NCBI RefSeq assembly: GCF_004375085.3
Contig: NZ_SNAQ03000007.1
Location: forward strand, 1 to 64,000
Length of the DNA stretch: 64,000 nt
Direction: 5' to 3'
From: Lewinella sp. W8
Lineage (GTDB): Bacteria > Bacteroidota > Bacteroidia > Chitinophagales > Saprospiraceae
Under the pieces are notes generated by a model. That model did no database searches and had not been told where the DNA came from. It worked only from the letters and a program-made list of their open reading frames with translations. This document shows positions 54,301-63,778 of this stretch, one piece after another (the stretch's first letter is position 1; each line of letters starts with the position of its first letter). Both the position numbers and the translations under genes were made by a program.

Positions 54301-55857
54301 ATGCCTCACCCCTCCAGCGACCCCGTCGTTCCGAACGCCAACATTGAAAAAGTCGAACTGAAATTTTTGGGCATCCAGGAATATCGCGAACTGAAGGCCC
54401 TGATGGAAGAAGCCTACGCGGTCTTGCCGGATTCTGCCTGGGAACGACACGAGATTCAACGGCTGATCGAGATTTTTCCTCCCGGACAGGTGGCCATCTG
54501 GGTCAACGGTAACCTGGCGGGATGTGCCCTGAGCATCGTGGTGAACTACGAGAATTTTGATGACCAGCATACCTACCGGGAAATTACGGGCGATTACTCC
54601 TTCAGTACCCACGACCCGGAAGGAAACATCCTTTACGGCATCGACGTCTTCGTAAAACCCGAGTTCCGGGGGCTGCGGCTTGGCCGCCGGATGTACGACT
54701 ACCGCAAGGAGCTGTGTGAGGAGATGAATCTCGAGGGTATCCTCTTCGGTGGCCGGCTGCCGAATTACCACGAGCACGCCGCCAAAATGTCGCCCCGCCA
54801 GTACATCCAGAAGGTGAAGGACCGGGAAATTCACGATCCGGTGCTCAACTTCCAGTTCGCCAACGATTTCTACGTGCGCCGGATCGTCCGGGGCTACCTA
54901 GAGGGAGACGAACACAGTCGGGAATTCGCCGCGCTCCTGATGTGGAATAATGTGCTCTACACCGCCCCGAGTAAGCGGCCCCGGCAACCCAAAAGTGTCG
55001 TCCGCCTCGGACTGGTCCAGTGGCAAATGCGGCCCTACCGCGGACTGGACGACGTCCTCGAACAGGCGGAATACTTCATCGATGCGGTGAGCAGCTACCG
55101 CTCCGATTTTGCCCTCTTCCCCGAATTCTTCAATGCGCCGCTGATGGCCGAGTTCAACGATCTGCCGGAACCGGAGGCCATCCGGAAGTTGGCCGAATTC
55201 ACCGAGCCGATCGTAAAGAAGTTCTCCGAGTTCAGCGTGGCCTACAACATCAATATCATCACCGGATCCATGCCCTCGGTGGAAGACGGTAAGCTCTATA
55301 ACGTGGGATATCTCTGTCGCCGCAACGGAACGCTGGAGAAATTCTATAAGCTGCACGTCACGCCCGACGAGGCCCAGGTCTGGGGGATGACCGGCGGAAG
55401 TGGCCTGAAGACCTTCGATACCGACTGCGGTAAGATCGGCATCCTGATCTGTTATGACGTCGAGTTCCCGGAACTCAGCCGGCTGCTGGCCGGCGCGGGC
55501 ATGGACATTCTCTTCGTGCCCTTCCTGACGGATACCCAAAACGGTTACAGTCGGGTGCGGCACTGCGCGCAGGCCCGCGCGATCGAAAACGAATGCTACG
55601 TAGCCATCGCCGGATCCGTGGGGAACCTACCCAAGGTGCATAATATGGACATTCAGTACGCCCAGTCGATGGTCTTTACCCCTTGTGATTTTGCCTTTCC
55701 CAGTAACGGCGTCAAGGCCGAAGCCACTCCGAACACGGAAATGATCCTGGTCGCCGACGTTGACCTGGACCTCCTCAAGGAATTGCACGAGCATGGCTCC
55801 GTCCATAATCTTCGGGACCGCAGGACGGATATCTACCAACTGAAACTGATCCGATAG
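54301..55857 (+). CDS. GNAT acetyltransferase - carbon-nitrogen hydrolase fusion
   Basis: The 518-residue protein has an N-terminal GNAT domain (about 20-200; YGIDVFVKPEFRGLRLGRRMYDYR is the CoA loop) joined to a nitrilase-superfamily hydrolase (about 225-518). The hydrolase catalytic Glu is in FALFPEFFNAP, Lys in EKFYKLHVTPDE and Cys in IGILICYDVEFPELSRLL. This fusion is known in many bacteria, where its substrate is undefined; an amide is presumed. A 55-residue zinc-ribbon gene follows 21 bp downstream and may be co-expressed. Confidence 0.93.
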   Translation: MPHPSSDPVVPNANIEKVELKFLGIQEYRELKALMEEAYAVLPDSAWERHEIQRLIEIFPPGQVAIWVNGNLAGCALSIVVNYENFDDQHTYREITGDYSFSTHDPEGNILYGIDVFVKPEFRGLRLGRRMYDYRKELCEEMNLEGILFGGRLPNYHEHAAKMSPRQYIQKVKDREIHDPVLNFQFANDFYVRRIVRGYLEGDEHSREFAALLMWNNVLYTAPSKRPRQPKSVVRLGLVQWQMRPYRGLDDVLEQAEYFIDAVSSYRSDFALFPEFFNAPLMAEFNDLPEPEAIRKLAEFTEPIVKKFSEFSVAYNINIITGSMPSVEDGKLYNVGYLCRRNGTLEKFYKLHVTPDEAQVWGMTGGSGLKTFDTDCGKIGILICYDVEFPELSRLLAGAGMDILFVPFLTDTQNGYSRVRHCAQARAIENECYVAIAGSVGNLPKVHNMDIQYAQSMVFTPCDFAFPSNGVKAEATPNTEMILVADVDLDLLKELHEHGSVHNLRDRRTDIYQLKLIR

Positions 55858-55878
55858 CCCCCGGACAAAACTTATGCA

Positions 55879-56046
55879 ATGAAGACCAAAACCTGCGCCA
55901 CCTGTAAAACGGACCACGACGTGATGTACCGCGTGCAAATCCGGAAGGGTAAAATCTGGATTTTCGTCTGCGAAGCCTGCTGCCGCAAACACCAACGGGG
56001 CGACTACTATCGCTACGGCGGCACCTGGAAGGGGAGTCGGCATTGA
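55879..56046 (+). CDS. Small zinc-ribbon-like protein (55 aa)
   Basis: The frame encodes 55 residues with two Cys pairs, CATC at residues 6-9 and CEACC at about 35-39. The pairs are separated by a beta-hairpin-like stretch (YRVQIRKGKIWIFVCEACC), and the C-terminus is basic and aromatic (QRGDYYRYGGTWKG). This is a plausible zinc ribbon. It begins 21 bp after the GNAT-nitrilase stop codon and uses the same codon style. Function is unknown; nucleic-acid or protein binding would fit. An earlier ATG at 55874 stops after two codons, so 55879 is the start. Confidence 0.65.
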   Translation: MKTKTCATCKTDHDVMYRVQIRKGKIWIFVCEACCRKHQRGDYYRYGGTWKGSRH

Positions 56047-56060
56047 GAGGAGCGAGGCGT

Positions 56061-56118
56061 TAGGCTCAAGGATTCAGGTATCAGGATTCAGGATGAAGGA
56101 TTCAGGATGAAGGATTGA
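56061..56118. repeat. Heptamer minisatellite (TCAGGAT/GAAGGAT)n
   Basis: Eight units (TAGGCTC, AAGGAT, TCAGGTA, TCAGGAT, TCAGGAT, GAAGGAT, TCAGGAT, GAAGGAT) begin 15 bp after the zinc-ribbon stop codon. Confidence 0.8.
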
Positions 56119-56238
56119 TGTGCTGCCGATTTTTCGCGGCATATCCGGGGACTGCTTGCTTCGCTTGACTGCTCGGGGTGCAACCTTTTCAATCCTCACT
56201 AATCTTTGGCCCCTCAAATCATACTCTCCCCCAATCCG

Positions 56239-56246
56239 TACCTTTG
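56239..56246 (+). promoter_or_regulatory. Bacteroidota -7 box (TACCTTTG) of gldC
   Basis: TACCTTTG matches TAnnTTTG and lies 16 bp before the ATG at 56263. It rules out the upstream in-frame start at 56206. Confidence 0.6.
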
Positions 56247-56262
56247 CGAAAATTTTCCAACC

Positions 56263-56625
56263 ATGGCCAAAGAAAAGGTAAAGCAACGTTCCACGATTTC
56301 CGTTGAGGTAGGGTTAAACGAGGAAAAGCTTCCCGTGGAGCTTAAGTGGCGGGCCAGCGATAATCCGGTACCCGCCCAGGCGTGTAAGGGGATGCTGTTA
56401 TCCCTTTTTGACGAGCAGTCCAAGGACACCATGAAGATTGATCTGTGGACCAAAGACATGCAGGTGGTGGAAATGGACCGCTTCATGTACCAGACCCTGC
56501 GCGGACTGGCGGATACCTACCACCGGGCCACCCAGAATACGGAGCTGGCCAATCAAATGCAGCAGTTCGTTTTCTTTTTCGGACAGGCTACCGGGGCAAT
56601 TCCTAAGCAGGAAGACGTCAAATAG
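56263..56625 (+). CDS. gldC: Gliding motility protein GldC
   Basis: The 120-residue protein from ATG 56263 aligns by eye with GldC: ISVEVGLNEEKLPVELKWRA, MLLSLFDEQSKDTMKIDLWT, KDMQVVEMDRFMYQTLRGLADTYHRAT. The KIDLWTKDMQVVEMDRFMYQT region is the family signature. GldC is a small soluble protein linked to Bacteroidota gliding; it contributes to efficient motility but is not essential in Flavobacterium johnsoniae. gldB, its usual neighbour in flavobacteria, is not visible here. Together with the T9SS sorting tails in the window it indicates a gliding/T9SS-bearing host. Confidence 0.92.
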   Translation: MAKEKVKQRSTISVEVGLNEEKLPVELKWRASDNPVPAQACKGMLLSLFDEQSKDTMKIDLWTKDMQVVEMDRFMYQTLRGLADTYHRATQNTELANQMQQFVFFFGQATGAIPKQEDVK

Positions 56626-56766
56626 GGCTGCCTGCGGGCGTGAAAAGCACCATTTTTCACTTTTTTTTGCCCTTTCAAAAATCCCAAACGATTGCATTTT
56701 CGGGTAAGGGAGCTTCTTTGCCAAGGTTGTCCTAATTTGGCAGCCAAAGACAAAGAATCTACGATT

Positions 56767-58080
56767 ATGCCCACCTTTTTTAATGATATTCCCACCATCC
56801 GTTACGAAGGCCCGGAGAGCGACAACCCGTTTGCCTTCAAACACTACGACAAAGAACGGGTGGTGGCCGGCAAGACCATGGCCGAGCACTTCAAATTCGC
56901 CATGGCCTGGTGGCATACCCTCTGCAATGCCGGAGGAGACCCCTTTGGTCCGGGAACGGTTGACTTTCCCTGGGATGCCAATCCCGACCCCGTACAGCGG
57001 GCGAAGGACAAGGTGGATGCCGGTTTCGAAATTCTGGACAAGCTCGGACTGGACTACTTCTGTTTCCACGACGTCGATCTCGTAGATGAGGGCGACGAAG
57101 GAATCGGAGAATTCGGCCGTCGCCTGGACGCCGTGACCGACTACCTGGCCGAAAAAATGAAGGGTACTGACATCAAAGTACTTTGGGGGACGGCTAACCT
57201 GTTTAGCCACCGCCGGTATATGAACGGAGCGAGTACCAACCCGGATTTTCGGGTGGTGGCGCATGCGGGCGCCCAGTTGAAGAACGCCATCGATGCGACC
57301 ATCAAACTCGGAGGAGAAAATTACGTCTTCTGGGGTGGCCGTGAGGGCTACATGAGCCTGCTCAACACGGACTACGGCCGGGAAGTGGACCACCTGGCCC
57401 GTTTCCTGACCATGGCGCGTGACTACGCCCGAAAGCAAGGATTCGAGGGGACCTTCTTCATCGAGCCGAAGCCCTTTGAGCCCAGCAAGCACCAGTACGA
57501 TTTTGATTCCGCCACCGTGGCGGGCTTCCTGCGGAAGTACGACCTGATGGACGACTTTAAGCTCAACATCGAGGTGAACCACGCCACCCTCGCGCAGCAC
57601 ACCTTCCAGCATGAACTGGCCGTGGCCGGGGCGGAGGGACTACTGGGCTCCATTGACGCTAACCGCGGAGACTACCAGAACGGATGGGATACCGATCAGT
57701 TCCCCAACAACGTGCCCGAGCTCACCGAAGCCATGCTGGTGATCCTGGAAGCCGGTGGCCTGCAGGGAGGCGGCGTGAATTTTGACGCCAAACGCAGACG
57801 GAACTCCACTGATTTGGAAGACATCTTCCACGCCCATATCGGCGGGATGGACTGCTTCGCCCGGGCCCTACTGGCCGCCGACAAAATTCTCAGCTCTTCG
57901 GCCTACCCCCGTCTGCGCAAAGAACGGTACAGCACCTTCGATGACGGAGATGGTCAAGCCTACGAAAGCGGAAGCATGGATCTGGAAACCCTCGCCCAAA
58001 TCGGACGGAATGGAGGGGAGCCCCCCCAGACCAGCGGTAAGCAGGAGCTCTACGAGAATATCCTCAACCAGTACGTTTAG
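56767..58080 (+). CDS. xylA: Xylose isomerase XylA
   Basis: XylA interconverts D-xylose and D-xylulose in the cytoplasm, using two divalent metal ions. The 437-residue protein has [15 protein letters not shown] (catalytic His), [36 protein letters not shown] (metal Glu, Lys and His), [18 protein letters not shown] and [20 protein letters not shown], all standard. The ATG at 56767 is preferred to the frame opening at 56692, which adds unrelated residues. It is a class II enzyme by length. No xylulokinase or xylose transporter is adjacent. Confidence 0.96.
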   Translation: MPTFFNDIPTIRYEGPESDNPFAFKHYDKERVVAGKTMAEHFKFAMAWWHTLCNAGGDPFGPGTVDFPWDANPDPVQRAKDKVDAGFEILDKLGLDYFCFHDVDLVDEGDEGIGEFGRRLDAVTDYLAEKMKGTDIKVLWGTANLFSHRRYMNGASTNPDFRVVAHAGAQLKNAIDATIKLGGENYVFWGGREGYMSLLNTDYGREVDHLARFLTMARDYARKQGFEGTFFIEPKPFEPSKHQYDFDSATVAGFLRKYDLMDDFKLNIEVNHATLAQHTFQHELAVAGAEGLLGSIDANRGDYQNGWDTDQFPNNVPELTEAMLVILEAGGLQGGGVNFDAKRRRNSTDLEDIFHAHIGGMDCFARALLAADKILSSSAYPRLRKERYSTFDDGDGQAYESGSMDLETLAQIGRNGGEPPQTSGKQELYENILNQYV

Positions 58081-58218
58081 TAGGACGGCGGAGTCTGAAT
58101 TTGCGCATGCATACCAGAAATTTCCTGGATTTTACGTGCACAGCTTGGTATCCTGACGGACGGAAGAACTCGGAGTAGTTTCTATTGGAAAGGCACCTAT
58201 CTTGAGCTTTTCCAATAA

Positions 58219-59007
58219 ATGATCTCCCCGATCGAAACCGTATCAAATTATTGTAATCGGTGGTGTCAGCGCTGCCCCTTCACGGATGGTTGTGACCTGA
58301 TGACCACCTCCGATGGTGATCACGGGTTTGCGGTGGACGATCAGGTTCCGGTCAGCTTCCCTGCACTCAGCGGGCCGTTTAGTGATTATTTGGTGCGGCT
58401 GGAGGGCATCCTTGACCAGTACGGACATCAGCTCGGCAAGCTAGGGTACGGCGTTAACCGGGAGCTTCCCTTTTCTCCCGGACTCTCCGTCGCGCAGCTT
58501 AAAGTATTGGCCAAAAAGGTCTCCCGGCTCGTTCGGCGCTTTGAGGACGTTGAATGGCTGCGTCCCCTACTCAAGCAGGGGCAGTTTGAGCGCCCGGAAG
58601 TTCAGGCAGTACGGACGTTGGCCTGGTACCTGCCCATGATTGCACCGAATTACCGCCGAAGTATCCCGCGCAAGCATATGTCTCGCTACGGGAAAAAACA
58701 TCGGCCCTACGTACTCAATGCCCGCCTAACCCACCTGGCCTTGGCCCGAACCATCGCGGCCATCACCATTCTATTGGAGTGTTATGAGGAACAAGCATTC
58801 AATGACCTTTTTCTAACGCTCTGCGACTGTCTGGTGCTGCTGGCGGGAATTCGGGAGCTCTTTCCCGAGGTGTACCGATCCCGCCGGCCGGGCTTTGATG
58901 ACCCCGGGGAGCGCCAACGCATCTTCGAATTCTTCGGGGGCTTTCCTCCCCTGGATCCCTTTGAAGATGGAACCTGGAGCCCCGGAGGACGGCCCCCTTC
59001 TACCTAG
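58219..59007 (+). CDS. Hypothetical protein with N-terminal four-Cys motif
   Basis: The 262-residue protein begins with a Cys-rich patch, YCNRWCQRCPFTDGCDL (Cys12, Cys16, Cys19, Cys25), a spacing suited to an Fe-S cluster or zinc. The remainder is helical, with LTHLALARTIAAITILLECYEEQAFNDLFLTLCDCL as its most conserved-looking helix pair, and the tail is Pro/Gly-rich. No catalytic motif is recognised. Similar YCxxxCxxCPF starts occur in uncharacterised Bacteroidota proteins from my memory of the group. No operon partner is clear. Confidence 0.7.
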   Translation: MISPIETVSNYCNRWCQRCPFTDGCDLMTTSDGDHGFAVDDQVPVSFPALSGPFSDYLVRLEGILDQYGHQLGKLGYGVNRELPFSPGLSVAQLKVLAKKVSRLVRRFEDVEWLRPLLKQGQFERPEVQAVRTLAWYLPMIAPNYRRSIPRKHMSRYGKKHRPYVLNARLTHLALARTIAAITILLECYEEQAFNDLFLTLCDCLVLLAGIRELFPEVYRSRRPGFDDPGERQRIFEFFGGFPPLDPFEDGTWSPGGRPPST

Positions 59008-59114
59008 CTACACTTGTTTTCTATTGAATAGGAGTGTAATTTCCGCCCGACCGGGTGGACAAAATACACAAGATTTTAATCTCCTGGACGTTCTTGCATG
59101 CAAAAGTTATACGG

Positions 59115-59645
59115 ATGGAATTTCGCGAATCCCAAAAATTTAACCAGTGGTGGCTTTGGCTTATCATGATTGGGGTGCTGGGCTTTACGGCCTGGGCGGG
59201 ATGGAAGGCCTTCCTGGAACAGGGAGACCTTATGCCCGGCATTGTCGGGGTAGGGGTGACCGCAATTATTTCGATCCTTTTGGCCCTGATTGAACTCCGC
59301 ACCACCATCACCGAGGATGGCATCGAAGCCCGGTTCTGGCCCTTCGGCCGCAAACGGATTTTCCGTTCGGAAATTGAGTCCGCGGAAGTAAGGAGCTATT
59401 CTCCCATCGGAGAGTTCGGTGGCTGGGGGTACCGGATCGGCCCCGGCGGAATCGCCTTCAACATGCAGGGCAATCGTGGCCTGCAACTGAAGCTCAAAAA
59501 CGGTAGCAAGATCCTGATCGGGACGCAAAAGCCCGAAGAGCTGTCCGCCTTCATGAAGGAGTTCATGGGGGAAGTGGACGATGATGAGATCGTCAGGCTT
59601 CGGCTGAAGGAGCTAGCAGAAAATAAGGACGAACTGAAGCGCTAA
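59115..59645 (+). CDS. Small membrane protein with PH-like domain
   Basis: The 176-residue protein is taken from ATG 59115, since the earlier in-frame ATG at 59055 adds a non-homologous-looking stretch. Two membrane helices (WWLWLIMIGVLGFTAWAGW and VGVGVTAIISILLALIEL) are followed by a beta-rich domain, TTITEDGIEARFWPFGRKRIFRSEI ... GWGYRIGPGGIAFNMQGNRGLQLKLKNGSKILIGTQ. This resembles the PH-like domains of small Bacteroidota membrane proteins (DUF6141-like). The function is unknown. Confidence 0.7.
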   Translation: MEFRESQKFNQWWLWLIMIGVLGFTAWAGWKAFLEQGDLMPGIVGVGVTAIISILLALIELRTTITEDGIEARFWPFGRKRIFRSEIESAEVRSYSPIGEFGGWGYRIGPGGIAFNMQGNRGLQLKLKNGSKILIGTQKPEELSAFMKEFMGEVDDDEIVRLRLKELAENKDELKR

Positions 59646-59798
59646 TTTGAATTTTGGTTTTCTGGCCGGATTTGAGCATTTTTTGGTGCTGGTAAGGCGG
59701 GAATACCGGAGTCTAGCAGCGCTACATGAGGATATTTCCAACGCAATCAGCGCCAAAAAAGGCCAAATGGAGGTCGATTACTAAAGTCCAAACAAGCG

Positions 59799-60611
59799 CT
59801 ACCCGCGAATCGCTTCCCGGATTCGGAGGAGCTTGACCAGGATGCCCTCCAACTGGTCCAGGGGCAGCATATTGGCCGCATCACTCTTGGCAACCGAAGG
59901 ATTGGGGTGCGTTTCCATAAAGATACCGTCGGCCCCAACGGCAATTGCCGCACGGGCGATGGTCTCAATCATGGCGGGCTTTCCGCCGGTTACCCCGCTG
60001 CTCTGGTTGGGTTGCTGGAGGCTGTGGGTACAGTCCATGACGACCGGGCTTCCTAGCTGTTGCATGGTCGGAATTCCCCGAAAATCAACCACCAGGTCGG
60101 TGTAACCAAAGGTGGCGCCCCGTTCGGTAAGCCATACCTGATCGTTGCCGGAGTCAAGGACTTTCTGGCGGGCAAAGGACATGGCACTCGGACTCAAAAA
60201 CTGTCCCTTCTTGATGTTGACCACCTTTCCCGTGGCGGCCGCAGCCACCAGTAGGTTGGTCTGTCGGCACAAGAAAGCCGGAATCTGCAGTACGTCGACG
60301 TACTGGGCGGCCATGGCCGCTTCTGCGTCGGCGTGGATGTCGGTGGTAGTGGGCAGGTCGAATTGCTGGCCGACCTTTCCCAGGATATTAAGCGCCCGCT
60401 CGTCCCCAATTCCCGTAAAGCTGTCAATCCGGCTGCGATTGGCCTTCCGGTAGCTTCCCTTGAAAATGTAGGGAATACCCAGCTTGTCGGTGATTTCTCC
60501 CACCCGTTCGGCAATCTCCATCGCAATGTCCTCTCCCTCAATAGCGCAGGGCCCGGCGATGAGGAAAAAGTTATCGGTGTCCGTATGCTTGAGTTTGGGA
60601 AGGGAAATCAT
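59799..60611 (-). CDS. kdsA: 3-deoxy-8-phosphooctulonate synthase KdsA
   Basis: KdsA condenses phosphoenolpyruvate with arabinose 5-phosphate to form KDO 8-phosphate for lipopolysaccharide inner core. The 270-residue protein has the family segments FFLIAGPCAIEGEDIAMEIAERV, FKGSYRKANRS, TDIHADAEAAMAAQYVDVLQIPAFLCRQT, KKGQFLSP and VMDCTHSLQQPN. The Asn/Cys metal-site question (metal-dependent or not) cannot be settled reliably by eye. No other kds gene is adjacent. Confidence 0.95.
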   Translation of the reverse strand: MISLPKLKHTDTDNFFLIAGPCAIEGEDIAMEIAERVGEITDKLGIPYIFKGSYRKANRSRIDSFTGIGDERALNILGKVGQQFDLPTTTDIHADAEAAMAAQYVDVLQIPAFLCRQTNLLVAAAATGKVVNIKKGQFLSPSAMSFARQKVLDSGNDQVWLTERGATFGYTDLVVDFRGIPTMQQLGSPVVMDCTHSLQQPNQSSGVTGGKPAMIETIARAAIAVGADGIFMETHPNPSVAKSDAANMLPLDQLEGILVKLLRIREAIRG

Positions 60612-60878
60612 GGAAGGAATTTATGAAGTAATGATCCGGCAGCAGGAGCAACAATTTTGATTGTGGCGATACCGCAGGTGCAGGGTAAAGAAATGAGGCG
60701 CATTGCCTGAGGCAAGATTTCTGCGGACCACAAAGATATGTGGTGGCCCGTAGCTTATCCGCCGCAGCCAGTGCGTGGGGAAAATTAAAAGAGGATATTC
60801 TTGGTCAAAGGAGAGATTTGTTCTACATTCGCATTGTTATGCTTAAAAAATAAGCAATTGTAATCAAAAAAGTTATAA
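60612..60878. other. Intergenic region between divergent kdsA and propeller genes
   Basis: It contains one CGCAGGTGC copy at 60673-60681 and several short inverted repeats (for example ACCACAAAGATATGTGGT). Promoters for both genes should lie here, but no convincing TAnnTTTG box is seen. Confidence 0.4.
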
Positions 60879-62792
60879 ATGAGAGTAACTCTATTAACCC
60901 TATTATTCATGGTCTGCGGATTCTCCGTAGCCACGGCCCAGGTCGTTGAGCCCCTCGCCGAAACGGACGTAGATGCCAACGGTAAGTCCATCTTCGTTCA
61001 TACCACCACCGGAATCCCCGTACTGCAGACGATGAAGGAGTACATCGGTCTGAGCCCCAAGGACGGAACGATTCTGTGGTCCGTGGAACGGAATTCGGGT
61101 GCCGCCCTGACCGAAGCCACCAGTGAGGACGGTGCCACCCGCGACTTCGACGAAATCCCCAATACCCCCCTGGTCTTCGCCAGCGGAACGTTGCTCAACG
61201 TCGTCAACGGTAAGGTCATCTTCGATGGTGGCGACCGCGATCTGCGCATCCTGCGCACCTACTACGTTATTCCCGAACGGGATCTCATGCTGCTGGAAAT
61301 CGGCGGTAAGGGGGCCATCTACCTATATGGCATCAATCCCTTCGAGAGTCGGAAGGAATGGGACGTACAGTTGCGGGAAGCCTCGGGCCTGTCTCAGGCC
61401 GGTTCCGAGGGCGGGGCGGATTTTAGCGATCGTGACCTGCAGCCCCAGCTCAATTCCGCCGGAGACCTGGTGTATCCCAACGGTAAGTATCTGGCCCTGG
61501 TGGACCTCAAAAGCGGCAGCCTCAAGTGGAACGAAAAAATCAACGCCGGCTACCTTTTCACCAATAAGGGTGGCTCACGGATGGTGGTTGCCGAAAAGCG
61601 CGGTGGCCTCGGCGGACTGATGGACGTTTCCGGCACCGGTGGAGGACCCCGCAAGTTTGGTAAGAAACTGCACCTGATTGATACGGAAACCGGACAGAGC
61701 GTCTGGAAAAAGGAAAAGAAACTGGACGGTAACGTGCTTTACGTTACTCCCTACGACGACGGATTCCTGGTCGTCCACGACGAGGGAATGAACATCTTCT
61801 CCTACACCGATACCAAGGGCGATGGCCGTTGGAAGAAGGGCTACAAAGAAAAGGGCGTGGTTAACGTCGAATTCGAAGACGAGGGGCTGATGGTTTACTT
61901 CAAAAACAAGCGGATGCTCGTCGACCCCGTTTCTGGCGAGGATAAGTGGAAAAAGGCCGAGAAACTGGAGAAGGAGCCCAAAGGATTTCTCTGGGGAATG
62001 GTGGCGGAAGCTCCGGAGCCCGAGCGCATCGGGATGCATGACGTAACCTTCTACAACGGATACTTTGAAGTGGGTAAGGGCTTCCGCAGCGATCGCCACA
62101 ACTTCGAGTGGATTATTCCCGAAGAAGACCGCATCGCCTTTGCCACGACCGTCCCCACCGAGGGAACCCGCATCGGTAAACCCCAGTTCATCATTTCCGT
62201 ACTGGAGCTCGGTGGCGAAAAGCCGGTCCTGAAACGGAAAATGTTTGGCCTTAAAAAGGGCATGGCCGCCTTTGATAAAGTCGAGAACGGATACTTCCTC
62301 TACAACGACCGGGGCTACGTCCTCATGGACTACGATGCCGATAAAGGATTTTCCGAACGTAAGGACGAATGGTACCCTGATCCCACGGCGGCCCTCCGGA
62401 CCCTGACCGGAATCGCCACCGCCGCCGGAGGAGCTGCCTACGCTGGCGCCCAATCCTACAACATGCTCGAAAGCGTTGCGACAACTGGCGATATTCAGGG
62501 GGCCGCCCAGCGATGGGGTGACCGTATGGATGCCATGAGTTCCGCCGGAGACGTGGGCATGGGCTACGCTACCGACCGCCAGGTCAACGGCCGCGTCGAC
62601 GATGACTTCGCCTTCTTCTTCGCCCGCGACGGCAAGGAAGGACTCACCCTTTTCAAAGTGGATAAAAACACGGGAGAAGAAGTCAACAAGTTCCGCTTCG
62701 ACGACAAGACTCCCCTGTACGAAGTGGACTACCGTAGCAACCGCCTGTATTACGCCGCTAACGGTAAGTTCAAGATTTATAAACTACAGTAA
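60879..62792 (+). CDS. Secreted PQQ-like beta-propeller protein
   Basis: The 637-residue protein has a signal peptide (MRVTLLTLLFMVCGFSVATA). Repeated blades use the pattern of PQQ-binding/BamB-like propellers: WSVERNSGAALTE, LALVDLKSGSLKWNEKINAGY, HLIDTETGQSVWKKEKKLDG and LVDPVSGEDKWKKAEKL. Residues near 500-540 have an Ala/Gly stretch (TGIATAAGGAAYAGA) that interrupts the propeller. It is unlikely to bind PQQ itself, as no dehydrogenase ligands are seen. It is probably periplasmic or surface-located, function unknown. The sequence is Lys-rich compared with other exported proteins here. Confidence 0.75.
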   Translation: MRVTLLTLLFMVCGFSVATAQVVEPLAETDVDANGKSIFVHTTTGIPVLQTMKEYIGLSPKDGTILWSVERNSGAALTEATSEDGATRDFDEIPNTPLVFASGTLLNVVNGKVIFDGGDRDLRILRTYYVIPERDLMLLEIGGKGAIYLYGINPFESRKEWDVQLREASGLSQAGSEGGADFSDRDLQPQLNSAGDLVYPNGKYLALVDLKSGSLKWNEKINAGYLFTNKGGSRMVVAEKRGGLGGLMDVSGTGGGPRKFGKKLHLIDTETGQSVWKKEKKLDGNVLYVTPYDDGFLVVHDEGMNIFSYTDTKGDGRWKKGYKEKGVVNVEFEDEGLMVYFKNKRMLVDPVSGEDKWKKAEKLEKEPKGFLWGMVAEAPEPERIGMHDVTFYNGYFEVGKGFRSDRHNFEWIIPEEDRIAFATTVPTEGTRIGKPQFIISVLELGGEKPVLKRKMFGLKKGMAAFDKVENGYFLYNDRGYVLMDYDADKGFSERKDEWYPDPTAALRTLTGIATAAGGAAYAGAQSYNMLESVATTGDIQGAAQRWGDRMDAMSSAGDVGMGYATDRQVNGRVDDDFAFFFARDGKEGLTLFKVDKNTGEEVNKFRFDDKTPLYEVDYRSNRLYYAANGKFKIYKLQ

Positions 62793-62898
62793 AGCGCGGG
62801 CATCCCGTTCTTTAAACTTTATGTGAGTCATCCCAAATTGTGAGCCCACCTTACCACATTAAGGAAATGTAATTGGAGATGGCGATGCTAAATCTGTT

Positions 62899-62930
62899 GA
62901 GCGGTATCAAGGCAACTTGGTACCGCTCTA
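62899..62930 (+). terminator. Hairpin, likely terminator of the propeller gene
   Basis: GAGCGGTATCAAG / CTTGGTACCGCTC pairs with one mismatch around GCAA, about 105 bp after the stop codon, followed by TATTCATTTTC. The T-run is weak. The rest of the 322-bp gap (62793-63114) shows no gene. Confidence 0.5.
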
Positions 62931-63114
62931 TTCATTTTCATGGAGGTTCCGTGAGGGGTTCAAATAGAAGGTGAAAGCATTTAGCTACTATTTATCATAG
63001 TGGGCGTCCGACGAATTCTTTATTTCTGACGCAGTCAATATAAAGTTCGCCTGACGACTCGCGCGATCATCCTTCGCTTTCTGCAGGAAAAATTGAGGAT
63101 GCTTTGTGTTCACT

Positions 63115-63777
63115 TTACAGCAATTCCCGCGCCCCGTGCACGTGCACTCCGGGCTGGACGCCCTGGGCGGCGGCAATCATTTTCGCGGCCAGCACGTCCA
63201 CCTGGGTGGGGTTGTAATCCCCCAGGATGCCGGGGCTGATGCCCCGCAGGAAATTACTTACCCCAATGCCGATGCGCTCCCCCAGGCGAAACTCTTCCCG
63301 GTCGCCAACCAGTACGCCGGGCCGGAAGATGTGGGTGGCCCAAAATCCGATCTCCTCGATTGCCTCCTCCGTTTGCCCCTTTACGCGGTTGTAGAAAATG
63401 AGGCTATCCGCTGAAGCTCCGGCGGCGGACACCAACAGGCACTGGTTTGCCCCGCCGGCCTTGGCCACTAGGGCCGCCTTCAGTATGTAGTCGTGGTCCA
63501 CTTTCCGAAAAGCTTCCTGACTCCCGGCCTTTTTGATCGTCGTTCCCAGAGCGATGAAGATGTCGTTGCACTTGATCTTACCCGCTTCCTTTTCCAGTGC
63601 GTCAAAGTCTACGATCCGGTTGTCCAGCTTGTCGGAGTCCAGGTGGATTTTCCTTCGCGTCAGGGCAACGACTTTACCGTAGGCTTCGTGGTGCAGCAGC
63701 TGACTCAGCAATTGCTCGCCCACCAGTCCGGTTGCCCCGACCAAAAGGGCAGTCTTGTTCGATTTGGTGATTTCCAT
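63115..63777 (-). CDS. NAD(P)-binding Rossmann-fold oxidoreductase (HTATIP2-like)
   Basis: The 220-residue protein has an N-terminal dinucleotide motif LLVGATGLVGEQLLSQLL and follows the atypical SDR pattern of HTATIP2/TIP30-like proteins: VVALTRRKI, DIFIALGTTIKKAGSQEAFRKVDHDY, CLLVSAAGASADSLIFYNRVKGQTEEAI (YNRVKG, with the SDR YxxxK) and IFRPGVLVGDREE. It probably binds NADPH in the cytoplasm; its substrate is unknown. It starts 1 bp after the stop codon of the upstream thioredoxin-fold gene, so the two are co-transcribed. Confidence 0.85.
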   Translation of the reverse strand: MEITKSNKTALLVGATGLVGEQLLSQLLHHEAYGKVVALTRRKIHLDSDKLDNRIVDFDALEKEAGKIKCNDIFIALGTTIKKAGSQEAFRKVDHDYILKAALVAKAGGANQCLLVSAAGASADSLIFYNRVKGQTEEAIEEIGFWATHIFRPGVLVGDREEFRLGERIGIGVSNFLRGISPGILGDYNPTQVDVLAAKMIAAAQGVQPGVHVHGARELL

Positions 63778-63778
63778 G

